Notes under the pieces: model-generated
What the model was told of the DNA's origin: nothing
Databases searched by the model: none
Seen by the model: only the letters and a program-made list of their open reading frames with translations
Shown: piece after piece, positions 1-8,549 of the stretch
How the letters are laid out: each line of letters starts with the position of its first letter
Position numbering within the stretch: the stretch's first letter is position 1
From: Sphingobacterium alimentarium
Lineage (GTDB): Bacteria > Bacteroidota > Bacteroidia > Sphingobacteriales > Sphingobacteriaceae
Length of the DNA stretch: 64,000 nt
Assembly (NCBI RefSeq): GCF_004342685.1
Contig: NZ_SMBZ01000006.1
Location: 1-64,000 of the forward strand
Direction of reading: 5' to 3'
Made by a program: the position numbers and the translations under genes

Positions 1-111
1 TTCGCAACATAGAACACCCTTAGTGCGACAAATTACGATTTTTTATTAAATAAAATACTGATTATCAATTGAATATATTTTCTTAGTTCTACAAGGGGAC
101 AAGTCAGGAGC

Positions 112-142
112 AAAAGGCGACCTAAATTTTATGTCGCCTTTT
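112..142 (-). terminator. Bidirectional rho-independent terminator
   Basis: A perfect 10-bp stem (AAAAGGCGAC / GTCGCCTTTT) with an 11-nt loop has T-runs on both strands. It lies 18 nt beyond the stop codon of the leftward S41 peptidase gene and would also stop rightward transcription entering from outside the window. No gene is recognisable in bases 1-111. Confidence 0.8.
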
Positions 143-159
143 TTCATCTCTGTATGTTC

Positions 160-1659
160 TTATTTTAACTTGATATTCTCCGTACCAAATTTAAACATAC
201 CCATATCGCTGATTCGTGTATTGATAGCTTTTACTTGGTGCGTACTATTAACGCGTTGTAGATCTTTTGATGCGATTGCTGAGCGGGTGCCCGATGAATA
301 CGCACCATTCTTGATGTGGTATAAGGCCTCTGCTATGAATCCTTCTTGAGGATCACCAAAATCTCTTAAGAAATCTTCTCGTGTCAATTTATTTGGTGTC
401 AAACCATTAAAGTAGTCACCAAAATTGGCAGAGTTAAACATTTGGAATGAGGTCACATAAATATCTGCTTTAGCAGGCTTTTTGCCGATTGGAATACCCC
501 AGAATCCAACAGGTTTGCCGTAGGTATTTTCAGAACCTATGACCTGTACATCCATATACGGTTTTAAAGAGTTTATCAATAATTCACTCGCTGAAGCTGT
601 GGAGCTTGTTACTAGAAAATACACTTTAGTCAACTCTAAATTCCCTCTTTTGTTGAAATCTGTAGGCGGGAACTCATCACCAAGCTCACGCTGTACCACT
701 GGGTTCAGTTTGTAATAATACATTCTTTTGCCATTTGCTATAGCAGGAGCTATTCTATTGGCTAGATATTCAGCTGTAAGCGTGGCACCACCACCGTTGT
801 AGCGCAAGTCGACAATCAGATGTTTCACACCTTGATTTTCGTAATTGGTGAATAGGGTTTCTAATGAGTTGAATAAATTCGTGGGCTGCCCTTGGTTACT
901 GATGATGCTAATAAACGAACTAAAAGCAAAGTAACCTACTTTCTGTCCATCAAGCTCGGCTACCCAAGAATTTAGAATAGGATTTACACTATATTGTGCT
1001 TGCGTAATCTTTTTTTCTACTTCCTGACCATTCGGTTTACGCCATTTTACGGTCATGCTCTCAGTGTTCAAGGCATCATTGATACCTTTGAAACCTTGTG
1101 CACGTTGGGTATTGTAATCATATTTTGTATTCCCATTTATGCTAAGAATGCGATCTCCACGGCGTAATCCTGCCTGATAAGCACTGGAATTTTGGTCAAC
1201 CATACGGATATACAAATCCGCATTGTTATTGTCTTTTACAGATTCTGCAGTTTGTAAGTAAATTACGTACATACCATAACTTGTGGATCGTGCATTTTGA
1301 ATCTCCTCACTGACCACACTCTCTCTATCTAGGAAGCTAAAGCGATCATACGGTTGGTTTGTTGCCGGATCTTTAGGAGTCATACCTATTAGGTGTTCCA
1401 GTAGGGCTTCTGCCGTTTGAAAATCTTTGGTGATGTTTCTTACTTTCACTGAATCCATCACATCATTAATATTTGCAGGTATGATGTTGTCTTGCCAAAG
1501 CGAGAGCACTTTTGTCCAATACAAAGTTGTGTCCTTCAAGTATGCTTCTGGAGAGGTGTCCCACTTATTGGTAGGTTCTGGAGTTGGATTGTCGTTTTTG
1601 TCACAACTCATGGTAACAAAAAGCAATAGACTTAATGTAGCTACAGCCAGTCTTTTCAT
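160..1659 (-). CDS. Lipoprotein S41 family (C-terminal processing) peptidase
   Basis: A 499-residue exported serine peptidase of the S41 family. The N-terminus is a lipoprotein signal with a lipobox Cys at residue 19, followed by an Asn/Pro-rich linker, so the protein is probably membrane anchored outside the cytoplasm. A PDZ-like segment lies at about residues 140-190 (AGLRRGDRILSINGN). The S41 core spans about 230-470, with the substrate-binding stretch VDLRYNGGG near 283-291, the nucleophile motif TASASE near 354-359 (Ser about 356) and the candidate general-base Lys near 382 (GKPVG). The start is the ATG directly before the signal peptide. The gene is monocistronic, with a terminator just downstream and the nrd terminator upstream. 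The physiological substrate cannot be told from sequence. Confidence 0.9.
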   Translation of the reverse strand: MKRLAVATLSLLLFVTMSCDKNDNPTPEPTNKWDTSPEAYLKDTTLYWTKVLSLWQDNIIPANINDVMDSVKVRNITKDFQTAEALLEHLIGMTPKDPATNQPYDRFSFLDRESVVSEEIQNARSTSYGMYVIYLQTAESVKDNNNADLYIRMVDQNSSAYQAGLRRGDRILSINGNTKYDYNTQRAQGFKGINDALNTESMTVKWRKPNGQEVEKKITQAQYSVNPILNSWVAELDGQKVGYFAFSSFISIISNQGQPTNLFNSLETLFTNYENQGVKHLIVDLRYNGGGATLTAEYLANRIAPAIANGKRMYYYKLNPVVQRELGDEFPPTDFNKRGNLELTKVYFLVTSSTASASELLINSLKPYMDVQVIGSENTYGKPVGFWGIPIGKKPAKADIYVTSFQMFNSANFGDYFNGLTPNKLTREDFLRDFGDPQEGFIAEALYHIKNGAYSSGTRSAIASKDLQRVNSTHQVKAINTRISDMGMFKFGTENIKLK

Positions 1660-1770
1660 AAATTATTCGGTATGTCTATGTTTTATAATTAATCTAAATG
1701 TAGGAAATTTTAGGTAGCTAACAAAAAACTTATTCATCCGCGAAAACAACGATTAAGCCTTGAAAAATAA

Positions 1771-1803
1771 AAATCCCTTTACAGAAACTCTGGAAAGGGA
1801 TTT
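1771..1803 (-). terminator. Terminator of the nrdHIEF operon
   Basis: A perfect 10-bp stem (AAATCCCTTT / AAAGGGATTT), with a further 4-bp inner pairing (CAGA/TCTG), is followed on the minus strand by an almost pure T-tract. It lies 25 nt beyond the nrdF stop codon. Confidence 0.85.
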
Positions 1804-1828
1804 ACAATCACTTTATAAATTATATTTC

Positions 1829-2815
1829 TTAAATATCTACGGAAGCATCTAATTCGAAGTCTTCGTGCATTAAATGCACAATTTCCGTCGATTTCTCGTA
1901 GTTCGTTGATTTTTTGGAAAAGAAGTCGTGCTGTGTAGTCTCCGTATTAAGACCGTTCAATACGATAGGGTTTACTTGTTTTACTTCAAAAATAGGCTCG
2001 AAACCTAAATTCATCAACGCTTTGTTTCCATTGTAACGAACGTACTCTTTCACCTCAGCTGTCAATCCTACCACCGTATAGAGTTCTTCGGTGTACTTCA
2101 CTTCGTTTTCGTAAAGATCATTTAGAAGTTTTAAGAATTTGCCTTTCACCTCTTCTTTGTTAGGCAATTTAGCAAACACTTCTTGAGCGATCAGCCCTAC
2201 AAATACACCGTGAATGGATTCATCAGCCACAATCTTTTTAATGATATCTGCAGAAGCGACCATCTGACCTTGTCCACATAACCACAATGGCAAGAAGAAA
2301 CCAGAGTAGAATAAGAACGATTCTAACAATACAGATGCGCCCAATGCCATAAATAATTCTTCGTCTGTTGGGTTTTCTTTGTCAATAGCGCGATAATATT
2401 GATCAATAGTAGCCGCTTTGAATTGCAAAAATTTATTTTGCGACACCCAACCGAATACATCATTGATTTCATTTGTCGTCGATACCGTAGAGAAAATCGT
2501 AGAATATGATTTGGCGTGGATGGCTTCCATCATACACATGTAAGACAATACAGCTTTATTTTGTAAAGAGGTGATGTGATCAATGATTTTAGGCATACCG
2601 GTATGACTTTGTAGCGTATCTAATAAAGTCAAGCCGCCTAATGCTTTTTTGTAACACTCTTTCATGTCCCAGCTCAGCCCTTTCCAGCTGTCGATATCTT
2701 TAGATGGGATATACTCTGTGTCAATCCAGAATTGTTTGATGTTTTGTTCCCAGAACATTAAGGCATAATCATTGTCTGGTGTATTCCAATTTACTGCCGT
2801 ATATTGCTTACTCAT
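1829..2815 (-). CDS. nrdF: Class Ib ribonucleotide reductase beta subunit NrdF
   Basis: A 328-residue small subunit of aerobic ribonucleotide reductase. It houses the dimetal-tyrosyl radical used by NrdE to make deoxyribonucleotides. Expected metal ligands are visible: Asp66, Glu97, His100, Glu165, Glu199 and His202, with the radical Tyr104 in IHAKSYS. Length and motifs such as LESFLFYSG and NPIVLNGLNT match class Ib NrdF, including Bacillus-type proteins, rather than class Ia NrdB. The accompanying nrdI supports class Ib and manganese-tyrosyl cofactor assembly (family knowledge). It is the last gene of nrdHIEF, 101 bp after nrdE, and that gap holds a strong hairpin. Confidence 0.95.
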   Translation of the reverse strand: MSKQYTAVNWNTPDNDYALMFWEQNIKQFWIDTEYIPSKDIDSWKGLSWDMKECYKKALGGLTLLDTLQSHTGMPKIIDHITSLQNKAVLSYMCMMEAIHAKSYSTIFSTVSTTNEINDVFGWVSQNKFLQFKAATIDQYYRAIDKENPTDEELFMALGASVLLESFLFYSGFFLPLWLCGQGQMVASADIIKKIVADESIHGVFVGLIAQEVFAKLPNKEEVKGKFLKLLNDLYENEVKYTEELYTVVGLTAEVKEYVRYNGNKALMNLGFEPIFEVKQVNPIVLNGLNTETTQHDFFSKKSTNYEKSTEIVHLMHEDFELDASVDI

Positions 2816-2838
2816 TGTTGTTTTAAATATCTTTTGAT

Positions 2839-2874
2839 GACGACGCTGAATAAGTTTATTTATTCAGCGTCGTC
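2839..2874 (-). promoter_or_regulatory. Intercistronic hairpin between nrdE and nrdF
   Basis: A perfect 15-bp stem (GACGACGCTGAATAA paired with TTATTCAGCGTCGTC) with a 6-nt loop fills the nrdE-nrdF gap. In the operon direction it is not followed by a T-run, so it does not look like a simple terminator. An mRNA-stabilising or processing element that sets the NrdE:NrdF ratio is possible (inference). On the plus strand it is followed by TTTTAT. Confidence 0.6.
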
Positions 2875-2916
2875 TTTTATTTGGTTAATATTTTAAAGTT
2901 CCTAATTCATGATGTG

Positions 2917-5022
2917 TTATGCCGAGCACGAGATACACTCATCGATTGACGACTTGCGCGTACGTGTGTAGTACAACGATTTTAAGCCCAATTTGTGTGC
3001 ATAGATATAGTACTTGGCCAAGTCACGTGTACTGTCTTTGGAATTGGTATGCAAGATCGTTGATACCCCTTGGTCGATATGGCGTTGAATAACTGATATA
3101 AGTTTCAACACTTTCATCTGATCCATGTCGTATGCAGACTTGAAGTAGAAATAGTTATCATTTGTCAAGTACGGCATAGGGTAGTAGGTGGTACTATCTC
3201 CGTATTCACGTACTTCGATAATATCTACAATCGGCATCACAGACGCCGTAGCGTTCATGATGTATGATGTAGATTGATTTGGCGCAATTGCCAAGCGGTA
3301 TGCATGGTAGATACCGTGCTCTTTTACTTGCGCTTTTAGATTATTCCAGTCCTCGATAGTCGGGATGTGCACGCCTTCAAATAGTTCTTTGACTTTATCC
3401 GTTTGTGGTATGTAATCTCTCTGGGTGTATTTGTCAAAGTAAGCACCAGAAGCGTAATCTGATTTTTCGAAACCTACGAATGTGCGACCGCGTTCTTTAG
3501 CGATTTCCATGGATGCTTCCAACGAATAGAAGTTCATCATCATGAAGAATGTATTGGCAAAGTCTAAGGCTTCACGCGATTCGTACATGATAAAACTCTT
3601 CGCTAGATAACCATGTAAGTTCATCGCACCAAGACCTACAGAGTGTAATTCTCTATTGGCTTTTGCAATCGAAGGAACCATTGCAATATCTGTTACGTCT
3701 GTCACTACAGTCAGTGCACGCATAGCTGTTTTCACAGATTCTTTGATACGATTGTTGTCCATTACCGTGGCAATATTCAGTGAACCTAGATTACAAGAGA
3801 TACCGTAACGGATGGTGTCTTCTTTGCCATAGATTTCGATATCTGATACTTCAGATACTTGCATAATCTCTGTACAAAGATTGGAGAATTTCACACGGCC
3901 GATACCATTCAAGGCATGTGCACGGTTTGTATTCTCTTTAAAGAAGATATATGGATATCCAGACTCTTTTTGTGTCTGTGCAATTTTCACTAACAAGTGA
4001 CGTGCATTGATTTTCTTTTTCTTGACGTTCGGGTTTGTAATCAATGCATCATACCATTGATCCATATCCATTTCATCTAAATACTGACCATACTCTTGCA
4101 CGACAGTATGTGGATAGATCAAGTAGCAGGGCTCATCTTTCTCGGCTAATTCCATGAATTTATCCGGAACGATGATACCGATTGACAATGATTTGATACG
4201 TACCTTCTCATCGACGTTGATTTTCTTACAGTCTAAGAATTCTTCGATGTCTGAGTGGAAAATGTTTAAATATACGGCGCCAGCACCAGGACGTTGACCT
4301 AATTGGTTGGCATACGAGAACGTATCTTCCATGATTTTCATAATCGGAAGTACACCTCCTGCGCGACCGTCTACACCTTTGATAGCTTCACCGCGTGCAC
4401 GGATTTTTGAAATATTAAATGATACACCACCGCCGATAGATGATAGTTTCATCGCTGAATCAACTGCATAGCCAATACCATTCAAGTTGTCGCCGATTTC
4501 GTCCAAGAAACAAGAAACCAGCTCACCGGAGCGTTTTTTACCAGCATTCAAGAATGTCGGGGTAGCAGGCTGATATTCTTGATTAATCATGATTTCGGCA
4601 TACTCAATAGCTTTTTGTACACCTTCCTCACGTGCTAAAAACAATGATACCGCTACAACGCGATCTTCATAGCGCTCTAAAAATTTTTCTCCAGAATCAT
4701 CACGAAGCGCATAGCTTTGGAAGAATTTGAATGCCGCCATGAACGACTGAAAACGGAACTTCTTGGCGTACACAAAATTGTACACTTGTTCCATATCTTC
4801 AAATGTAAACCACTGGTAGAAATTGATGTAATAATCGTGCTCAATCAAATAATCAATTTTTTCTTTCAGTGTGTAAAAGAATACCGTATTCTTGTTTACA
4901 TACTCTAAGAAATAGGCGCGCACAGCTTCCTTGTCTTTGTGTAAGCTGTACTCGTCATCATGTTTGATCATGATTTCGTTATTAAGCAATATCCAGTTTT
5001 TTGCTACCTCGTTTGCTATCAT
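2917..5022 (-). CDS. nrdE: Class Ib ribonucleotide reductase alpha subunit NrdE
   Basis: A 701-residue catalytic subunit of ribonucleoside-diphosphate reductase. It begins directly with the NrdE-type N-terminal domain and has no ATP-cone, as usual for class Ib. Visible landmarks are Cys171 in GELVSCFLDE, the thiyl-radical region NLCTEIMQ, the partner Cys in SCNLGSLNIA, and a C-terminal redox pair in ECISCSA, which would be re-reduced by NrdH. The start overlaps the end of nrdI by 41 nt. A shorter in-frame Met (residue 18) would avoid the overlap, but the preceding residues (KNWILLNNEIM) match the conserved start of Bacillus-type NrdE, so the longer form is chosen. Confidence 0.95.
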   Translation of the reverse strand: MIANEVAKNWILLNNEIMIKHDDEYSLHKDKEAVRAYFLEYVNKNTVFFYTLKEKIDYLIEHDYYINFYQWFTFEDMEQVYNFVYAKKFRFQSFMAAFKFFQSYALRDDSGEKFLERYEDRVVAVSLFLAREEGVQKAIEYAEIMINQEYQPATPTFLNAGKKRSGELVSCFLDEIGDNLNGIGYAVDSAMKLSSIGGGVSFNISKIRARGEAIKGVDGRAGGVLPIMKIMEDTFSYANQLGQRPGAGAVYLNIFHSDIEEFLDCKKINVDEKVRIKSLSIGIIVPDKFMELAEKDEPCYLIYPHTVVQEYGQYLDEMDMDQWYDALITNPNVKKKKINARHLLVKIAQTQKESGYPYIFFKENTNRAHALNGIGRVKFSNLCTEIMQVSEVSDIEIYGKEDTIRYGISCNLGSLNIATVMDNNRIKESVKTAMRALTVVTDVTDIAMVPSIAKANRELHSVGLGAMNLHGYLAKSFIMYESREALDFANTFFMMMNFYSLEASMEIAKERGRTFVGFEKSDYASGAYFDKYTQRDYIPQTDKVKELFEGVHIPTIEDWNNLKAQVKEHGIYHAYRLAIAPNQSTSYIMNATASVMPIVDIIEVREYGDSTTYYPMPYLTNDNYFYFKSAYDMDQMKVLKLISVIQRHIDQGVSTILHTNSKDSTRDLAKYYIYAHKLGLKSLYYTRTRKSSIDECISCSA

Positions 5023-5386
5023 AGTATTGATTCTTAATTATGTCTATAAATTGATTAATATCTTCCATTGTCCCGGACAGCTCAAATTTAAATGCCAAAG
5101 GGATTTCGAATAATGCAGCGACCTTATCTCCAGCTACGCCAAAATTTCTACCCCAATTGCGGTTACCGCTAGAGGTCACAGAAAATAACTTTGCACAGTT
5201 TCTACTTGCAAAATCCTCTGTAATCGCCGGTATTTGACCAAAGTTTGTCGTGAAAGTCACCAAATGGCCTTCCTCCTGAATCTGCATATCCTTTTGAATG
5301 CGAATTGCTGTCCATCCAGTAATCTGTACAACCTTGTCAATAAAGCGCTGTACGTTTCCTGTTTTTGTGTCGTAATATAGTATCAT
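4982..5386 (-). CDS. nrdI: NrdI flavodoxin-like RNR maturation protein
   Basis: A 134-residue flavodoxin-like protein. The N-terminal stretch YYDTKTGNVQRFIDKV is the NrdI FMN-phosphate-binding loop. NrdI supplies the oxidant that activates the Mn-tyrosyl cofactor of NrdF (family knowledge). It lies 25 nt after nrdH and overlaps nrdE by 41 nt, suggesting translational coupling. Its presence distinguishes this class Ib system from the class Ia enzymes. Confidence 0.92.
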   Translation of the reverse strand: MILYYDTKTGNVQRFIDKVVQITGWTAIRIQKDMQIQEEGHLVTFTTNFGQIPAITEDFASRNCAKLFSVTSSGNRNWGRNFGVAGDKVAALFEIPLAFKFELSGTMEDINQFIDIIKNQYYDSKRGSKKLDIA

Positions 5387-5411
5387 AAATAGGTAGTTAT
5401 TATGATAAATA

Positions 5412-5648
5412 TTATTGGGTTACTGCGACTTCTAATTCTTCTGGCTTGAAACCAATGATACGGTGTTTGATTTCCTCACCATCCAATACGATTACCGTAG
5501 GCACTGTTCTCACTTTAAACTTAACAGCCAATTCCGGTTCATCAAACGGATTGATCGTCTCATACGAAATACCTTTATTATCTAAATATGCAGATACTTG
5601 TGCGCATGGAGCACAATCGTTTTTTTCGAATTTAATGATTCTTGCCAT
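5412..5648 (-). CDS. nrdH: NrdH-like glutaredoxin/thioredoxin-fold redoxin
   Basis: A 78-residue redoxin with a CAPC active site (residues 12-15), a cis-Pro motif (TVPTVIV) and a glutaredoxin-size fold, placed first in nrdHIEF. It probably returns electrons to the C-terminal cysteines of NrdE. The open frame extends upstream to 5879, but that extension is not protein-like and the ATG giving MARIIKFEK fits the family, so the short form is chosen. Canonical NrdH carries CVQC or similar. The CAPC motif makes a generic thioredoxin-family label also defensible, but position supports the NrdH role. Confidence 0.85.
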   Translation of the reverse strand: MARIIKFEKNDCAPCAQVSAYLDNKGISYETINPFDEPELAVKFKVRTVPTVIVLDGEEIKHRIIGFKPEELEVAVTQ

Positions 5649-5802
5649 GTTGTTTATTAAGTTTTGATAGCAAACCCTTTTCCAAAAAGTGCTTTTTTGG
5701 ATAAAAATTTGCTGATATTTGTAAATAACGCTGCGAGCGCAGAAGATTGACTGCGATCCTCTAACAAATATCTTATATTTTATTTCGGGGCGGTAGTTAT
5801 AC

Positions 5803-5899
5803 TTTTCCACATTATACACATTCAAGTTTTTAAAAGTGCCTTTGTTGGGTGGTTTTGTTTGTAAAGCACTGTAAATCAATTGTTGGTAGTTGTGGATAA
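5803..5899. promoter_or_regulatory. Cluster of three DnaA-box-like sites upstream of nrdHIEF
   Basis: Inside the 450-bp gap between nrdH and the divergent S9 peptidase gene are TTTTCCACA (5803-5811), the abutting TTATACACA (5812-5820) and TGTGGATAA (5891-5899, the complement of TTATCCACA). All fit the DnaA-box consensus TTWTNCACA. In E. coli, DnaA regulates nrdAB, so regulation of nrdHIEF by DnaA is a plausible inference. The gap also has a small palindrome CTGCGAGCGCAG at 5731-5742. No clear TAnnTTTG promoter or NrdR box was found in it. Confidence 0.45.
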
Positions 5900-6098
5900 C
5901 TTTAAAATTTGATTTTGTAGACTAATTTTTGCAGTCAATCACGTTTAAAATTTGAATGTAAAAAAAATAGTTTTATTAGTAAAATCATTTCACTTTTCTT
6001 AAATTTTAAGCCTATATATAACAAGAGTTTTACGCGCTCCTTTGGCCAATATACAGGTAGTATTTACTATTTTTATAGCACAAATATTATCTCATTTT

Positions 6099-8504
6099 AT
6101 GAAAAAAATATCTTTATTCCTATTGTTGTTGACGGGTGTCACGGTGCAGGCTCAAGAGAATGTCACCTTTCAAAAGCCTTCAGCAGAAATTTTAGCTTTA
6201 GCTGACTACCAACGTCCCCCTGCGGTAAGTTTAAGCCCGGACAAAGCTTGGGTACTATTAAGCTACCGTCCTACGTATAAGACTTTGGAAGAATTAGGCC
6301 AAGAAGAAATTCGTTTGGCGGGTCTACGTATCAATGCCAAAACACGAATCTCCAGTACAGAGAATTATTTTCATAATTTGCGTCTTCGTGCTGCTCATGA
6401 TGGCAGCGAGTACAACATCGCCGGGTTACCTGCCAATGCCCTGATATCCAACGTTTCATTTTCGATGGATAGCAAGTATATCGCTTTTACACATACTAAT
6501 GATTCTGGTGTTTCCTTGTGGCTAGTAGATGTGGCTAACAAGCAAGCCAAACAAATGACAGACTACGATTTGAATGCTGTCATCACGAATCCTTATCAAT
6601 GGTTACGCAGTTCCACAGGTCTGTTGATCAGTAAATCGCCTGCTAATCGCGCTGCTTTGACCGATCACAGTAAGGATATTCCATCTGGTCCTGTGGTGTC
6701 GACGAGCGGAGGTAAAGTTTCGCAATTGAGAACATACCAAGATTTGTTGAAAAATCCTCAAGACGAACAGGATTTTGTAGCATTAGCTACGGCTGAATTG
6801 TATTGGATTGATATAGCTGGACAGCAAAAACAATTCTTGCCTGCGGATATGTACACACAAACTAACGTTTCCCCTGATGGAAAATATGTGCTGGTATCTA
6901 AACTGAAAAAGCCATTTTCATATGTAGTACCTTACAATTCTTTTCCGCAAGAAACAAATGTATACGATATAGATGGTAAATTGATCAAAAAAGTCAATGA
7001 AACACCATTGATGGAGATCATGCCTAAAGGATTCTCCTCAACGCGTCCAGGGAAACGCATGTTGACATGGAGATCGGATAAAGCAAATACCTTGTTTTTT
7101 GTACAAGCATTGGATGGCGGTGATGCCAACAAACAAGTTGAATATAGAGATGAGGTGTTCACTTGGGATTTTCCTTTTGACCAGCAGCCAAAATCGTTGA
7201 CAAAAGTGAAAGACCGTTTTGCGGGTATTATCTGGGGTAATGACACGTATGCATTGGTGTCCTCGAGCTGGTATGATACGCGTAATTCGAAAACATTTGT
7301 GTTGAATCCTTCTACTGGAGCTACCAAATTATTGATCGACCGCAATAGCCAAGATATCTACTCACACCCAGGCAGCGTGCATCGCGAGAGAAATCAATTG
7401 GGAACGTATACCATGTTTGTTAATAAAGACAAAACATATTGGGTAGGAGCTGGTCATACCAAAGAAGGGGAGTTTCCATTCATTGATGAGTTAGATCTCA
7501 AAACACTAAAGAAAAAACGTATCTATACTGCGCCAGCTTCGGACAAGCAAGAGCGTATTGCAGAGGTCGTGGATATTACCAAAGGTGATATCTTGATTTC
7601 TTTGCAGTCCCCGAAAGATTACCCTAACTATTATGCGAAAAACATCAAGTCGGGTAAAATAAAGGCTGTTACAGCGATTGAAAATCCATTCAAAAGTTTA
7701 GAAACTGTCCACAAAGAGGTGCTGAATTACAAACGTAATGATGGCGTTGAATTGTCTGGTACCCTTTATTTACCAGCGGGATATGATTTCAACAAAAAAG
7801 AAAAACTTCCGTTATTAATTTGGGCTTACCCACGTGAGTATAAGGATAAAGCAACTGCAGGACAAAGCACAGCTAACCCGAAAGAATTTACTTTCCCAAG
7901 CTATGGATCGTTTATTTACTGGGTATCCAAAGGTTATGCCGTATTGGATAATGCGGCTTTCCCTATCGTTGGTGAAGGTAAGGCAGAGCCTAATGATACA
8001 TTCATTCCTCAACTTGTGGCAAACGCAGAGGCAGCAATTAATGCTGTTGATGCTTTGGGTTATATTGACCGCACAAAAGTAGCTGTTGGTGGACACTCCT
8101 ATGGTGCTTTTATGACTGCACACTTGTTGTCCAATTCAAACTTATTTGCCGCGGGGATTGCACGTTCTGGTGCGTACAACCGTACATTAACACCATTTGG
8201 TTTCCAATCCGAGCAACGTAACTTCTGGGATGATCCGCAGTTATATATCAAGATGTCACCATTTATGAGTGCTGACAAAATGAAGACACCTATGTTATTG
8301 GTGCACGGTGCTGCCGATAACAACCCAGGAACATTCACTTTGCAAACGGAGCGTTATTTTCAAGCATTGAAAAATTTAGGAGCACCCGTTCGTATGGTTA
8401 TTCTTCCACGCGAATCCCATGGCTATGCAGCCCAAGAAAACATTTTCCACCTATTGTGGGAGCAAGATCAATTCTTAGAAAAATACCTAAAAGGGAAAAA
8501 ATAG
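6099..8504 (+). CDS. Secreted S9 family peptidase, S9D glutamyl-endopeptidase-like
   Basis: An 801-residue exported serine peptidase of the prolyl oligopeptidase family. The ATG at 6099 starts a clear Sec signal peptide ending in VQAQ; the frame is open to 6042, but that extension destroys the signal. An N-terminal beta-propeller-like region (about 40-530) precedes an alpha/beta hydrolase domain. The catalytic triad is Ser667 (GGHSYG), Asp740 (HGAADNNPG) and His774 (ESHGY). The stretch ARSGAYNRTLTPFGFQ resembles the S9D glutamyl endopeptidase group known from plastids and cyanobacteria, so cleavage after Glu is likely but unproven. The gene converges on the 11-gene Sus-like operon across a strong terminator. 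A decayed copy of its 3' end lies at 27200-27429. Confidence 0.9.
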   Translation: MKKISLFLLLLTGVTVQAQENVTFQKPSAEILALADYQRPPAVSLSPDKAWVLLSYRPTYKTLEELGQEEIRLAGLRINAKTRISSTENYFHNLRLRAAHDGSEYNIAGLPANALISNVSFSMDSKYIAFTHTNDSGVSLWLVDVANKQAKQMTDYDLNAVITNPYQWLRSSTGLLISKSPANRAALTDHSKDIPSGPVVSTSGGKVSQLRTYQDLLKNPQDEQDFVALATAELYWIDIAGQQKQFLPADMYTQTNVSPDGKYVLVSKLKKPFSYVVPYNSFPQETNVYDIDGKLIKKVNETPLMEIMPKGFSSTRPGKRMLTWRSDKANTLFFVQALDGGDANKQVEYRDEVFTWDFPFDQQPKSLTKVKDRFAGIIWGNDTYALVSSSWYDTRNSKTFVLNPSTGATKLLIDRNSQDIYSHPGSVHRERNQLGTYTMFVNKDKTYWVGAGHTKEGEFPFIDELDLKTLKKKRIYTAPASDKQERIAEVVDITKGDILISLQSPKDYPNYYAKNIKSGKIKAVTAIENPFKSLETVHKEVLNYKRNDGVELSGTLYLPAGYDFNKKEKLPLLIWAYPREYKDKATAGQSTANPKEFTFPSYGSFIYWVSKGYAVLDNAAFPIVGEGKAEPNDTFIPQLVANAEAAINAVDALGYIDRTKVAVGGHSYGAFMTAHLLSNSNLFAAGIARSGAYNRTLTPFGFQSEQRNFWDDPQLYIKMSPFMSADKMKTPMLLVHGAADNNPGTFTLQTERYFQALKNLGAPVRMVILPRESHGYAAQENIFHLLWEQDQFLEKYLKGKK

Positions 8505-8540
8505 TAAATCAAAAGGGCGCTGATGCGCCCTTTTGATTTA
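8505..8540. terminator. Bidirectional terminator between convergent genes
   Basis: A perfect 16-bp stem (TAAATCAAAAGGGCGC / GCGCCCTTTTGATTTA) with a 4-nt loop starts right after the S9 peptidase stop codon and ends 9 nt before the end of the leftward operon. The stem includes T-rich strands in both directions. Confidence 0.88.
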
Positions 8541-8549
8541 AATAGAGAT

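Noticed and set aside
131..349. Plus-strand frame at the left end
   Set aside because: It overlaps the terminator and lies antisense to the S41 gene; its composition is that of a shadow frame.
5649..5879. Upstream extension of the nrdH frame, giving a 155-residue protein
   Set aside because: The extension has no protein-like pattern, covers the DnaA-box region, and the 78-residue form from 5648 fits the redoxin family.
5649..6098. NrdR boxes upstream of nrdHIEF
   Set aside because: No pair of sequences close to the NrdR consensus (ACANTATATNTTGT type) was found.
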